In this document: one piece after another, positions 17,333-27,031 of the stretch
Numbering within the stretch: the stretch's first letter is position 1
Layout of the letters: each line of letters opens with the position of its first letter
Source of the DNA: Verrucomicrobiota bacterium
Lineage (GTDB): Bacteria > Verrucomicrobiota > Verrucomicrobiia > Limisphaerales > UBA9464
Assembly (NCBI GenBank): GCA_947471985.1
Contig: CANIZL010000001.1
Location: 123,639 to 187,638, forward strand
Length of the DNA: 64,000 bases
Reading direction: 5' to 3'
Position numbers and translations under genes: made by a program
The notes under the pieces: model-generated
The model's database searches: none
Told to the model about the DNA's origin: nothing
The model's input: the letters and a program-made list of their open reading frames with translations, nothing else

Positions 17333-18564
17333 AGTTGGTTCACGTTGGTCAGCCACGCGCCCGCCCGGCCGAGGTATTCCTGGGCCGCTTCCGCCCCCAG
17401 GACCTTCCAAATCGCTGCCGCGGCTTCGGCCTGCATCGCCGCCAGACGCTGCTGTCGCTCTTCGGCGGAGAGCGACGGATCCGCCCGCACGGCCGCCACG
17501 TTTTGGGCGGTTGATTGTCGGAGTTCAAATGCCTGGAGGGCGGCGTCCTTCGGTAGCTGGCGATCGCGACCGATATCGAACAGGGCTTTGAAATTGCTGT
17601 CCGTCGCGCGCTCGATTTGGGCCAGGCGTTCATTGCCGAGATATTTCCGCCAATCCTCACTGACCTGCGTCTCCTGTGCCTCTGATAAGGCGCTGTCATC
17701 CATCCATTTCTCCTGATTCTCAAAGGCGACGCGGCCGCGGATCAAACCAATTTGCCGTACCTCGGCCGCGGAAAGCTCCGTCGCGTCGAAGCGCACCTCG
17801 CCGCCGCTCATTTTGAAAATTCCCATCCGCGCGCCGTATTCCTCAAATTCTGCGGGTGAGAGTGATGTGGCAATTTCCTGACGCAGTTGCTGACTCGACT
17901 GCGCCATCGCGAGCTCGTCAGCTTCCAATAGTACGTTGTCCGCCAGCATTCGGAGGGTTGTCATCCGCTCGGTCTGTCGTTCGAAGGCCCGTTGAAGTCG
18001 GTAAAAGGATTCTTCCGACATCGGCCCGGTGCAAAAGCGCCCCAAGGCCTGGTCGACGAAGTTCTCGGTCAATTGCGTGTCGGCGATAAAGTTCCCGCTG
18101 CCCAACGCTTGATCGACGCGGGCGAGAATTTGGGCCCGGGCAGCTGCCACTTGGCGTACGGCCTCCTGGCGGGTGCTTTCGCGGAGCGTTCCGGCGGCCC
18201 AGAAGGGGAGCGTCGGTTCGGCAGCCACTTCACAGCGTCGCAAAGCGCGTCGGGCCCGCGCACTGACGAGTTCAATTACGGTCTTTTCCGGGCAGTCGAC
18301 GGCGCGCAGATTCGTGGCGAATTGTACGAAATCGTTGGTTTCGATCGCGCGCCAGTGGAAGCGGTTGGTCCACGAGGCCAGCGCGGGAGAGACCCCTGGC
18401 TCGGCGACGGAGGCGGTCGGGCCGCGGTGACGTGCGACCGCGGAAGCCGGGGCTGGATGGGCGGTCACAGGGTTGCCCGACGGCCGCCCCAATTGCCGGG
18501 CGATCCATCCGGCCAGCGCCAGATTCAGGAGTACCGAGAGAATGAACACCCGACCTGCCTTCAC
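17329..18564 (-). CDS. Membrane-anchored paralogue 1 with 'NLRAVDCPEKT' motif
   Basis: 411 residues. N-terminal hydrophobic helix (VFILSVLLNLALAGWIA), low-complexity spacer, then 'FHWRAIETNDFVQFATNLRA' and 'VDCPEKTVIELV', matching the paralogue downstream in order and spacing. The long C-terminal region is helical with many Gln, Glu and Arg residues. Differences outside the motif are large, so the duplication is old. It is first in a two-gene operon. Possible roles in sensing for the facing ECF system are inferred only from location and from the family's usual neighbourhood. Confidence 0.75.
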   Translation of the reverse strand: MKAGRVFILSVLLNLALAGWIARQLGRPSGNPVTAHPAPASAVARHRGPTASVAEPGVSPALASWTNRFHWRAIETNDFVQFATNLRAVDCPEKTVIELVSARARRALRRCEVAAEPTLPFWAAGTLRESTRQEAVRQVAAARAQILARVDQALGSGNFIADTQLTENFVDQALGRFCTGPMSEESFYRLQRAFERQTERMTTLRMLADNVLLEADELAMAQSSQQLRQEIATSLSPAEFEEYGARMGIFKMSGGEVRFDATELSAAEVRQIGLIRGRVAFENQEKWMDDSALSEAQETQVSEDWRKYLGNERLAQIERATDSNFKALFDIGRDRQLPKDAALQAFELRQSTAQNVAAVRADPSLSAEERQQRLAAMQAEAAAAIWKVLGAEAAQEYLGRAGAWLTNVNQL

Positions 18565-18740
18565 GTAGACGAGTGTAGGGTTGCTCCGGCCCTGCGCGCA
18601 TCGAAAATAGCGGGGCGGGGATTGCGGGAGACAATATGGTTTGGCGTTGGATTCAGGTCACCCCCAAAAACTGCGGCGCCCCGGCTGAGCCGACGCCCTT
18701 CGACGTCGCGGCAAACGGTGCAGCCGGGTGCTGTGCAACG

Positions 18741-19202
18741 TCACGCGCGCCCGCCGAAACTGACGTGGTCGTCGGCGTCGAGATAATCCATCACGGTCTG
18801 CAGATCAGTCCGTGCGGGGTTCAGTCGTTTGACCTGCGCGGTGAACCACTCCAGGTCCTCGGCGTCGCCGACCGGCATAGTCTCCAAGTAGGCGGACCAC
18901 GCACGAGCTTCATGCGGCGCGCGTCGGGGATTCGCGTGCGCGTTCACCCAGAGGAGGATGTCCCAATCGTTTGCGCCCGTCTTCACCTGTTCGAGCAGCG
19001 CGTCCGGAGTGATGCCGGTGAAGCCGAAGAAGTATTGGTCCATCGGGTTGCCGTACTTGTAGTCGCCGGCCCGGGAAGCCAGGGAGGCGCGGGCTTTGTC
19101 GAGCATGCGCGGGAGCATGGCGTAACCGCCGAGACGGACACGGGGACTGCGGGGCGGACGTTGCGTCAGGTCGGGGGAGGGGAGGGATGGTGTGGTGTTC
19201 AT
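18741..19202 (-). CDS. DUF5069 family protein
   Basis: 153 residues, soluble. It begins with the family signature 'LTQRPPRSPRVRLGGYAMLP' and 'RMLDKARASL', then 'NPMDQYFFGFTGITPDALLE' and a C-terminal helical part. DUF5069 proteins are short cytoplasmic proteins frequent in Verrucomicrobia and Planctomycetes with no assigned reaction. ATG at 19202. Likely monocistronic. Confidence 0.88.
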   Translation of the reverse strand: MNTTPSLPSPDLTQRPPRSPRVRLGGYAMLPRMLDKARASLASRAGDYKYGNPMDQYFFGFTGITPDALLEQVKTGANDWDILLWVNAHANPRRAPHEARAWSAYLETMPVGDAEDLEWFTAQVKRLNPARTDLQTVMDYLDADDHVSFGGRA

Positions 19203-19980
19203 GGGGTAAAGAGGGGTAGCGGTGAAAGGGGATGACTTCGACGCATCAACAATGCGGTGCGTTGCCGGCGAGCATGGATCTCACGTCGGGGATCAACGAA
19301 GCATTCCTGCTCGGCGTGGACATGACGCTTCCAGCGCCTACGCCCGCGACGAGTTGCTGGAACATGCCGGTGGAGATGCTTGGATCGAGGGGCGTGGTGA
19401 GCTTCATATTTTTGTCGGCTTCGTTACAGCGGCTTGCCGTTTCGCCGCTATCCCACCTACACAGGATGCGTGCCAATCGTGGGCGTGGTTCAAAAGTGGC
19501 AATTCATTGGGTATTTTGTCTGGGAAGGGGTGTGGGAAATTAACGGGTTATCGTGGTTAACGAATGTTCGTTCGGGGTGAATACGAAATGTCGTAATTTT
19601 GAGACATGTAACTGTACGCCTCGCGGGAAGCAGGACTGAACCTCCAGGACGTGCGTGGGGTGAGTTGGGACGCATCCTGATGGGAGATTCAATAGTCTGC
19701 TGCCTGGCCTCGATCCTTGTCTCATCGTGATTCTCAATTCCTCCCGGGGTGACGATTTTGCGGAGCCGGCCAGCGTCGTCCGTCAACGGGATTCCTTCGC
19801 CCACCGCAACCGCCCGCCTGCCGGGATTCGCCGAGTTGAGGAAGGGCCGCGGCAGCGGGTTCCGCGTTCCTTCAGCCGTGACTCTGAGGGTGAAAACTCT
19901 GCGGGTTGCCGCTGGTTTGCCCCCGGAAAATATTCCGGTCGCCAAGCGCGGCGGCATCGGGCAACGTCGCGGAAGTTCGC
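19203..19980. other. Long intergenic region, partly AT-rich, no convincing gene
   Basis: About 780 bp ahead of the ABC importer. The stretch 19480-19620 is clearly more AT-rich than its surroundings and contains the inverted repeat AACGAA-TG-TTCGTT (19559-19572), a possible operator or promoter area. A minus-strand frame at 19246-19476 has no family match and sits directly before the DUF5069 gene. A small protein there cannot be excluded. Confidence 0.5.
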
Positions 19981-20937
19981 ATGGCAAATCATAGCCTTTC
20001 AACGTCCGGGGCGGAGTCTCGGGGCTGGCTGGGCGGAGTTTTCCGAAATCGTCTGGTGCAGGTGGGCGGCGGCCTGTTGCTCCTGCTGGTCGTCGTGGCG
20101 CTGACGGCGCCGTTGTGGGTGAAGGTCGGATGGCTGCGCGATCCCCTCCAACAATTCCCGTCCGGCCTGGACGATGATGGCATGCCGTTGCTCGCCGATG
20201 GGAAGTTCCTCGCTGGCACGGATAATCTCGGTCGCGATGTCTTCAGTCGGGTGGTTTTCGGGACCCGGGTGTCGCTCACCGTCGGCGTGGCGGCGATGCT
20301 CACGGCGACCGTGATCGGGGTAGTCATGGGTGTCGTGGCGGGGTTCCGCGGCGGCCGGTTGGACCTGCTGTTGATGCGCTTCACGGAAATGAACATGACG
20401 CTGCCGGCCATCCTGCTGGCGGTCGCGTTCGCGGGGGTGATGGACGGGCACATCGTGCATCTGCATCCCGGCGCGCTGCCGTGGCACTGGCTCGATGTGA
20501 AATTGGAGCGCGGGATGATCAGCCTGTTTTGCATCATTGGCTTCGTGTGCTGGCCCGGCATGGTGCGGGTGGTTCGAGCCCAGGTGCTGAGCGTGAAGGA
20601 ACGGGAGTATATTCTGGCGTCCCGGGCGCTGGGTGCTTCCGATGCGCGGCTGATCTTCAGCCACATCCTGCCCAATATCCTGCCAACGATTATCATTACG
20701 GCCGTCATGCTGACCGCCAGCACCATCATGCTGGAAGCCGGTCTGGGTTATCTTGGCATCGGCGTGCCCGCACCGGCGCCCACCTGGGGCTCGATGATCA
20801 CCGACGGTCAGCCGTACTTCATCACGGCACCGCATCTCGTCATTGTGCCGGGCGCCGCCATCGTACTCACCGTGCTCGCCTTCAACCTGCTCGGGCAGGG
20901 GCTGCAGGAGGTCCTCGAGCCGAAGCGAAAGGGATGA
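19981..20937 (+). CDS. ABC importer permease, DppC/OppC family
   Basis: 318 residues, ATG at 19981. An N-terminal helix precedes a periplasmic loop with the usual 'LAGTDNLGRDVFSRVVFGTR' motif, then five more helices. The cytoplasmic EAA loop is 'REYILASRALGASDARLIFS' followed by 'HILPNILP'. It forms the channel for peptides or other small organic solutes with the DppB-type permease at 22950. First gene of a three-gene set (permease, binding protein, permease), which differs from the usual A-B-C-D-F order. Confidence 0.92.
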   Translation: MANHSLSTSGAESRGWLGGVFRNRLVQVGGGLLLLLVVVALTAPLWVKVGWLRDPLQQFPSGLDDDGMPLLADGKFLAGTDNLGRDVFSRVVFGTRVSLTVGVAAMLTATVIGVVMGVVAGFRGGRLDLLLMRFTEMNMTLPAILLAVAFAGVMDGHIVHLHPGALPWHWLDVKLERGMISLFCIIGFVCWPGMVRVVRAQVLSVKEREYILASRALGASDARLIFSHILPNILPTIIITAVMLTASTIMLEAGLGYLGIGVPAPAPTWGSMITDGQPYFITAPHLVIVPGAAIVLTVLAFNLLGQGLQEVLEPKRKG

Positions 20938-21165
20938 GGGTTTTTGCTTCGGAAAACGGACAGAACAATGGTGAGAGCGAGCTTCTTTTCTGACAGCGAA
21001 GGCAGCGAAGGCAGCGAATTGGACCGGTCGTCTCTCCTCTCTCGCAAGGACTCGCCGGCGATCCGCACGCTGGGTAACGCCGGTTGGGCAAACTCGGCCC
21101 CGAGGACTCACTCCCGGTGGGGATGGCTGATCCCGCTCCTCTGCGCTTTTCCGCCCGTTTCGTTC

Positions 21166-22806
21166 GTGCGCGTAAAAATTCTGCTCCTGGCTTTTTTCTC
21201 CGTGGCCGCTGTGTTCGCCGCCGAACCGCCCAAGCGCGGCGGAACGTTGCGCCTCGCCCGGGTCAATGACCTGGCCACCCTCGACCCCACGCTTTTCGCC
21301 ACTCAGTCGGATTTCGTCCTGCTTTCGCTGCTCTACCAGCCCTTAATCGATTTTCGCGGCGGGGCGACTTTGGTGAGTCATCTCGCGACGAACTGGACCG
21401 TCAGTGCCGATCAACGCGTGCTCACATTTCAACTCCAGCCCGGCGTTCGTTTCTCCAATGGCCGGGAGGCGACCGCCGAAGACTATGCCTTCACGCTTGA
21501 ACGTACCGTGCTCGCTCCAACGTTCTGGCGGCAATACGCTTTCCAGATCAAAGGCGCGCCCGGCTTCCTCGCGGCGCGATCGAACGAAGCCGCGATTAAG
21601 CTCAACCAGGCTCCGGGCGATCGAGGGCGTTGGCTGGAACCCACCCGGTTGGAGGGCGTCTCGACGCCCTCCCGGTACACGCTGGTGGTCGAACTCGAAA
21701 AGCCCGATGCCACCTTTAAATACTGGATGGCGGCGAACTTCGGCATGGCCCTCGCCCGGGAGACCCTGCCGGATCCCTTGAAAGATTTGGGCGAACATCC
21801 GGTCGGCACCGGACCCTATGTGGTCAAGGAATGGGTGCGCGGCGTCCGGGTTCTTTACGAACGCAATCCGTATTACTTCCGGCCCGAAGAACAATACTTC
21901 GACGCGATCGAGATCATGATCGGGGGCGACGAATCCACTCACCTCATGATGTTTGAACGGGGCGAACTGGATATGGCGAGCCTGGGACCTGCCGGCGCAC
22001 CGGATGCGGACTTCCTCCGGCTGCACCAGGACCCGCGCTGGAAACCGGGATGGACCAATGTACCGATGTTCCATGGGATCTTCGTCAACCTGAACACCGC
22101 GATGCCGCCCCTGGACGACGTCCGTGTTCGTCAAGCCATCGGGCATGCGCTGGATCGCCAACGATTTCAAAAAATGACCGGAGCTCGCGTGGCACCGGGA
22201 CACGGTGGCATCACTCCGCTGATGATCGGCTTCAATCCGGACCTGAAGTACCTGGCCTACGATCCGGAACGGTCGCGGGCGTTGCTCCGTGAGACGGGCT
22301 TTGGGAACGGCCTGCCGAAACCGATTGCCCTTTATCACGTGAACTATCAAACGGATCGGCGCTGGGCGCAGGCCATCCAGGACGATCTCAAGCAGGTGGG
22401 CATAGCCGTCGAACTTCACGAAGTTACCGGCGCGGCGCTCGCCGATATCTCGGGTCGACGGGACGGCGCGGCCATTTCGCTCTATCGGTCCACCGCGGTG
22501 AGTCCGGATGCGAACGCCAACCTGGTGCTTTATCACAGCCGCTTCATCGAGGAAGCGGGCTCGCAGAATTCGGCGTTTTATAACGACCCCGTGGTGGATC
22601 GATTGCTCGAGGAGGCGGCCTTCTGCGTGGAGGAACCGCGTCGGCTGGCGCTGTACCAACAAGTGGAACAAATCCTGGTGAGTAACGGCTCGATGATCGT
22701 TCTCGGGCACGAGAATCTTTTCGCCCTGCGCCAGCCGTGGCTGAAGGGGCCGTTGCTGGAACCGATGTGGTGGTTCCGTCTCGACCGCGTGTGGTTTGAA
22801 AAGTAA
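21166..22806 (+). CDS. Periplasmic solute-binding protein, SBP_bac_5 (DppA/OppA) family
   Basis: 546 residues from a GTG at 21166, chosen because it places the signal peptide (VKILLLAFFSVAAVFA) at the N-terminus. The frame is open upstream to 20944 but that part includes a tandem AGCGAAGGC repeat and lacks signal character. The mature protein has the family hallmarks 'KRGGTLRLARVNDLATLDP', 'GEHPVGTGPYVVKEWVRG' and 'DDVRVRQAIGHALDRQRF'. It would capture a peptide or similar ligand for the flanking permeases. No good ribosome-binding site was seen, so the start is uncertain. Confidence 0.92.
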   Translation: MRVKILLLAFFSVAAVFAAEPPKRGGTLRLARVNDLATLDPTLFATQSDFVLLSLLYQPLIDFRGGATLVSHLATNWTVSADQRVLTFQLQPGVRFSNGREATAEDYAFTLERTVLAPTFWRQYAFQIKGAPGFLAARSNEAAIKLNQAPGDRGRWLEPTRLEGVSTPSRYTLVVELEKPDATFKYWMAANFGMALARETLPDPLKDLGEHPVGTGPYVVKEWVRGVRVLYERNPYYFRPEEQYFDAIEIMIGGDESTHLMMFERGELDMASLGPAGAPDADFLRLHQDPRWKPGWTNVPMFHGIFVNLNTAMPPLDDVRVRQAIGHALDRQRFQKMTGARVAPGHGGITPLMIGFNPDLKYLAYDPERSRALLRETGFGNGLPKPIALYHVNYQTDRRWAQAIQDDLKQVGIAVELHEVTGAALADISGRRDGAAISLYRSTAVSPDANANLVLYHSRFIEEAGSQNSAFYNDPVVDRLLEEAAFCVEEPRRLALYQQVEQILVSNGSMIVLGHENLFALRQPWLKGPLLEPMWWFRLDRVWFEK

Positions 22807-22949
22807 ATGAACCTGCCGCCCAACAGAGGGAGGGACGATGAGCCGGAGCGGCCCGCCTCGTTCCCAGCATTTGCTGCGCTGGAAAGGATGGCCACTCGCG
22901 GCGGTGCTGGTTAGGCTTGGCCCCGGATTCACGAATTTAAGGGAACGAC

Positions 22950-23873
22950 ATGCTCCTAAGCTTCAGCAACCGGTTGTTCTGGTCGGCGGTGACTCTGCTC
23001 GGTACGGCCGTCCTCACGTTTTTCCTCGTCAACGCCGTACCGGGGGACGTGGCGCGCATCATTGCCGGTCCAAAGGCCTCGGCCGATGTCATCAAGGCCA
23101 TCCACGCGAAATTTCATCTCGATGAGCCCATTTGGAAGCGTCTCGGTTATCATTTGAACAGTCTGGCCCATGGAGATCTGGGTCAGTCCTACATCACCGA
23201 TCAACCCGTGGCGGAGGCCATCCTGACGCGGTTGCCGGCGACGGCTGCCTTGTCCGCCATCGCCATCGTTCTGTGGATGCTCCTGGCCGTGCCGCTGGGT
23301 GTGTTGACGGCCAAATACAACGGGACGTGGTTCGATCGCTCGGTGCTGGTACTGGCCACGTTTTCCCTATCGCTGCCGGCCTTCTGGCTCGCCCGGATGC
23401 TGCAGTATTGGCTTTCCTATAAGCTGGGCTGGTTTCCGGTGGCCGGATTTCGTGGGTTCGCGCATCTGCTGCTGCCTGCCGGCACGCTCGCGCTTCTGTT
23501 CGTGGGCTATTACGCCCGGCTGATTCACAGCAGCATGATGGAGGTACTCAATAGCGCGTACGTCCGCGCGGCCCGGGCCAAGGGGGCTTCCGAGACGGCC
23601 GTGCTATTCCGGCACGGCCTGCGCAACGCGATGATCCCGGTGGTCACGATTCTGGGCATGGACGTGGCCGGTTTGCTGGGGGGCGTGATGTTTGTGGAGA
23701 ACGTCTTTGCGCTGCCGGGCATTGGCTCGCTGGCGGTGCAGAGTGTGTTCAACCTCGACGTGCCGGTGATCATGGGCACGGTGATGTTCAGCGCGGTGAT
23801 TGTAGTGGCGGCCAATCTGGTGGTGGACGTGCTCTATCGGTGGATCGACCCCCGCATCAAGACGTCGGCCTGA
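22950..23873 (+). CDS. ABC importer permease, DppB/OppB family
   Basis: 307 residues. N-terminal helix followed by 'AVPGDVARIIAGPKASADVI' and a periplasmic region, then five helices with the EAA loop 'SAYVRAARAKGASETAVLFR' and 'HGLRNAMIP'. Pairs with the DppC-type permease two genes upstream. No DppD/DppF ATPase is encoded before the toxin-antitoxin locus, so energy must come from ATPases elsewhere on the chromosome. Confidence 0.92.
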   Translation: MLLSFSNRLFWSAVTLLGTAVLTFFLVNAVPGDVARIIAGPKASADVIKAIHAKFHLDEPIWKRLGYHLNSLAHGDLGQSYITDQPVAEAILTRLPATAALSAIAIVLWMLLAVPLGVLTAKYNGTWFDRSVLVLATFSLSLPAFWLARMLQYWLSYKLGWFPVAGFRGFAHLLLPAGTLALLFVGYYARLIHSSMMEVLNSAYVRAARAKGASETAVLFRHGLRNAMIPVVTILGMDVAGLLGGVMFVENVFALPGIGSLAVQSVFNLDVPVIMGTVMFSAVIVVAANLVVDVLYRWIDPRIKTSA

Positions 23874-24092
23874 GCGGTTTTACCAAAGGTGCTGACCGAG
23901 GCGAAGAAGGGGTGGGGAGTGAAAGGGGCATTGAACGAGGGAGGTTCCGGCATTCGCCAATGAAGTTGAACTTCAACGGTTCCAAGCGGATGAAACTCTT
24001 CGGTTCGGTACATCCGTCGGTAAGCTCATCTCCCAGCTGGCTGCCGGCAATTTCGTCAGGGGTACCGCGAGGGTGCCACTTCAAAAACATCA

Positions 24093-24110
24093 ACACTTGC
24101 ATGCAAGTGT
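24093..24110. promoter_or_regulatory. 18-bp perfect palindrome, probable AbiEi operator
   Basis: ACACTTGCATGCAAGTGT, 22 bp upstream of the abiEi start codon. A -10-like TGTAATAT lies between the palindrome and the ATG. AbiEi antitoxins of this family repress their own promoter by binding inverted repeats. Confidence 0.65.
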
Positions 24111-24132
24111 GTAGGTATTGTAATATCTTCAC

Positions 24133-24738
24133 ATGGTTAGGGACGTCCGAAACATCGCCCGGGGGCTGGCGGCCCGATTCGCTGTGCTCCGGGCCCGCGA
24201 TTTCGAGCGGCACGGTGTGTCCCGGCATTGGCTCAAAACGCTGGTAGGGGAGGGACAGTGGGAGCGGACGGGGCGTGGCCTATATCACTCCACCCGGCGG
24301 TCACCCGGGCCGAATCACTCGCTGCTGGAGGTGACCCGGCAGTCACCCCAAGCGGTGATCTGCCTGCTATCGGCGCTCCGTTTCCATGAATTGACCACCG
24401 AAACGCCGTCGGAGGTATGGATCGCCCTCCCGCGGAATGCCTGGACCCCGCACGCGTCGTCGGTGCGCATGAAGGTCGTTCACCTGACGGGCGCCTCGTT
24501 CACCGCGGGTATCGAAGAGCATCGGATAGAGGGTGACACCATCCGGATATACTCGGTTGCCAAGACGGTTGCCGACTGCTTCAAGTTCAGAAATCAAATC
24601 GGCACCCAGATCGCAGTGGAGGCGTTGCGGGATGCTTGGCGGTCACGAAAAATGACGATCGACGACCTCTGGCAGCATGCCAAAATCTGCCGGGTCGCGA
24701 ACGTCATTCGACCCTACCTGGAGGTCGTAACCCAATGA
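24133..24738 (+). CDS. abiEi: AbiEi-family type IV antitoxin / autorepressor
   Basis: 201 residues. The N-terminal winged helix-turn-helix covers about 1-70 (FAVLRARDFERHGVSRHWLK, GRGLYHSTRR). The C-terminal domain carries 'QAVICLLSALRFHELTTETP', 'VWIALPRNAW' and 'IYSVAKTVADCFKFRNQIGT', the conserved antitoxin core. It represses the operon and counteracts AbiEii without forming a stable complex in the type IV scheme. Overlaps the toxin gene by 4 bp (ATGA). A palindrome sits in its promoter. Confidence 0.9.
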   Translation: MVRDVRNIARGLAARFAVLRARDFERHGVSRHWLKTLVGEGQWERTGRGLYHSTRRSPGPNHSLLEVTRQSPQAVICLLSALRFHELTTETPSEVWIALPRNAWTPHASSVRMKVVHLTGASFTAGIEEHRIEGDTIRIYSVAKTVADCFKFRNQIGTQIAVEALRDAWRSRKMTIDDLWQHAKICRVANVIRPYLEVVTQ

Positions 24739-25667
24739 AGAAGCCGATCCGCAATGTGCCTGCCTCCGTGCGCGAGCGGCTGCTCAAAATTGCCCACGCC
24801 ACGGGGCAACCCAATGGAGAACTGCTTGACCGGTTCTGCATCGAACGGCTGTTGTATCGACTTTCCCGTTCGGCGCACCGCGACAATTTCATCTTGAAGG
24901 GGGCCATGCTGCTGACGGCCTGGGGCGGCGGGGTACCGCAACGGGTGACGCGGGATGCCGATCTTCTCGGTTTTGGCGATAGTTCGATCCCCAACGTGAC
25001 GAATATCTTTAGCGAGATTTGTCGGACCGAAGTGGAGGACGATGGAGTGAAATTTGATTTGGAATCCATCCGGGCTGATGGAATCCGGGCGCGCGACGAG
25101 TACGCCGGCGTCCGGGTGGAACTACGCGCCGACCTGGGTGGGGCTGTTGTACGGGTGCAGGTTGACGTTGGATTTGGCGATGCCGTTCGGCCAACGGAGA
25201 TCGTGTTCCCGTCGTTGCTGGATTTTCCCAAGCCTTCGCTCCGGGCCTATTCGCGTGAAAACTCCATCGCTGAGAAGTTTGAGGCGATGACCCAGCTCGG
25301 TATCGCGAATTCCCGGATGAAAGACTACTTCGACATCTGGCACCTCTGTCGGGTTTTCGACTTCGATGGCACGGTACTTTCGGAAACAATATGTGAGACG
25401 TTCGACCGCCGCTCCGCCCCGATTCCCGCGGCAGTGCCTCTGGGTTTGAGCGCTGAATTCGGGAGCGACAAAACCAAGCAGATCCAATGGCGCGCCTTCT
25501 GGAAGAAAGCGGTGCGGCGGGAGCCAACGCCGGAATTGACCGAGGTGGTGGAGACGGTCCGGGAATTTCTGCAACCCGCGGTCACTGCCGCCGGGCAAAG
25601 GAAGCCATTTCGCGGTGCGTGGTCGCCGGGTGGACCGTGGAAGGTGGAATCAATTCGGGGTGATTGA
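24735..25667 (+). CDS. abiEii: AbiEii-family nucleotidyltransferase toxin
   Basis: 310 residues. Nucleotidyltransferase motifs are 'FILKGAMLLTAW' (about 52-63) and 'VTRDADLLGFG' (about 71-81, the acidic pair). The conserved 'SIAEKFEAMTQLGIANSRMK' and 'DYFDIW' helix region follows. Proteins of this family modify RNA (for some members tRNA acceptor ends) and stop growth, often serving in phage defence. The start at 24735 overlaps the antitoxin stop. The 3' portion (about 25448-25580) has a diverged second copy at 27926-28067. Confidence 0.92.
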   Translation: MKKPIRNVPASVRERLLKIAHATGQPNGELLDRFCIERLLYRLSRSAHRDNFILKGAMLLTAWGGGVPQRVTRDADLLGFGDSSIPNVTNIFSEICRTEVEDDGVKFDLESIRADGIRARDEYAGVRVELRADLGGAVVRVQVDVGFGDAVRPTEIVFPSLLDFPKPSLRAYSRENSIAEKFEAMTQLGIANSRMKDYFDIWHLCRVFDFDGTVLSETICETFDRRSAPIPAAVPLGLSAEFGSDKTKQIQWRAFWKKAVRREPTPELTEVVETVREFLQPAVTAAGQRKPFRGAWSPGGPWKVESIRGD

Positions 25668-25877
25668 AACACCGCCCGATTCCTCAATCATTCACTCAGG
25701 GCCCCGGATATCCACCTCAACCGGCGAGCAGCGATTCCCGGCCACCAGCCCATTTCTTCGCCTGCTGTCCGGGAGCCTCCGGGAGAGCTCCAGCCATTTG
25801 CGCGACGAGCCGCTGGCTGCTGTTGCTCGGGAGAAATTTGGAGAGCATTTAATCATCCGCGCACCCGCCACCCGATT

Positions 25878-26702
25878 TCAGGTCCGGAGGAACTCCAGGA
25901 GATCAGCGTTTAACTGAACTTTGTGCGTTTCCGTCAGTCCGTGGGGTGCGCCGGGATAAATCTTCAAGGTCGCGTGCTGGACGAGCTTTGCGGAGGCCAG
26001 AGCCGCCGCGCCGATGGGCACAACCTGGTCGTCATCACCGTGAATGATCAGTGTCGGAATGTTGAACTTTCCCAGATCCTCGGTGAAATCCGTCTCGGAG
26101 AATGCTTTGATGCAGTCGTAGGTGCCTTTGTGGCCGGCCTGCATCCCTTGCAGCCAGAACCAATCGATCATGCCTTGGGAAATTTTCGCGCCCGGACGGT
26201 TGAAACCAAAGAACGGGCCGCTGGCAATTTCCTGATAGAGCTTGGAGCGATCGGCAATCGACCCGGCGCGGATCTCGTCAAAAGCCTGGATCGGCAGTCC
26301 GGCGGAGTTATTCGGGGTCTTCAGCATCAACGGCGGCACGGCCGAAATCAGCGCGGCTCGCGCCAACCGTCTCGTGCCGTGACGACCGATGTATCGCGCC
26401 ACCTCCCCGCCACCGGCGGAAAAGCCGATCAGGACGGCCTGCTTCAAGTCCAACGCATTTAGGAGCTGAGCCAGGTCATCGGCATAGGTATTCATGTCGT
26501 TGCCATGCCAGGGCTGACTGGATCGACCGTGGCCGCGCCGGTCATGAGCGATGCAGCGGTAGCCGTGGGAAGCCAGGAAAAGCATTTGCGACTCCCAACT
26601 GTCTGAACTCAACGGCCACCCGTGACTGAGGACAACCGGCTGGCCTGCGCCCCAGTCCTTGAAGTAGATTTGGGTGCCGTCCTGGGTGGTGATGGTGTTC
26701 AT
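25878..26702 (-). CDS. Alpha/beta hydrolase, non-heme haloperoxidase-like
   Basis: 274 residues from the ATG at 26702, preceded by CAGGAGA. The nucleophile elbow is 'GFSAGG' with Ser95, the oxyanion region '[11 protein letters not shown]' is at about 26-36, the acid is in 'HGDDDQVVP' and the catalytic His in 'PHGLTETH'. The sequence closely fits the bromoperoxidase/arylesterase group. Cytoplasmic. The true substrate is unknown. On the same strand downstream of the DJ-1 gene with a 330-bp gap. Confidence 0.92.
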   Translation of the reverse strand: MNTITTQDGTQIYFKDWGAGQPVVLSHGWPLSSDSWESQMLFLASHGYRCIAHDRRGHGRSSQPWHGNDMNTYADDLAQLLNALDLKQAVLIGFSAGGGEVARYIGRHGTRRLARAALISAVPPLMLKTPNNSAGLPIQAFDEIRAGSIADRSKLYQEIASGPFFGFNRPGAKISQGMIDWFWLQGMQAGHKGTYDCIKAFSETDFTEDLGKFNIPTLIIHGDDDQVVPIGAAALASAKLVQHATLKIYPGAPHGLTETHKVQLNADLLEFLRT

Positions 26703-27031
26703 GCTGGAGTCTCCTGGGTTACCAATGTTTCTTTCAAATCGAGAAGCGCATCGCCCCCGGCTCATGCTTTGGAGCGGCGAATGCTATCTTTGGGAAATCC
26801 GGTCAACGGTGCCGATGCGCTTGGTCCGGTCTTCGGCGAATCCTCGCTCGTTACGTTGGTATCAGGAGCCAAAGCGACAGGCTCCAGTTCAATGCCGTCG
26901 CCGGGCTGGAGTGAGGCCGCATCTGAGGGCGCCCAATCGCTGCCCCTGGGCTCCCTGAACGCTCTCGACGGGTGCGGGGACAATCTCAGTTTCATGCTCG
27001 TTGCTTCGGGCCGATTCGTAGCGGAGCCCGC
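26703..27031. other. Spacer with no recognised gene
   Basis: About 330 bp between the hydrolase start and the DJ-1 stop. Overlapping open frames exist on both strands (e.g. 26762-26995 minus) but neither shows a domain, signal or convincing ribosome-binding site. Confidence 0.5.

Noticed and set aside
19246..19476. 76-codon minus-strand frame upstream of DUF5069
   Set aside because: Serine/alanine-rich sequence without family or start-site support.
20944..21165. Longer N-terminus of the solute-binding protein
   Set aside because: Contains a tandem 9-bp repeat and no signal-peptide features; the GTG at 21166 places the signal sequence correctly.
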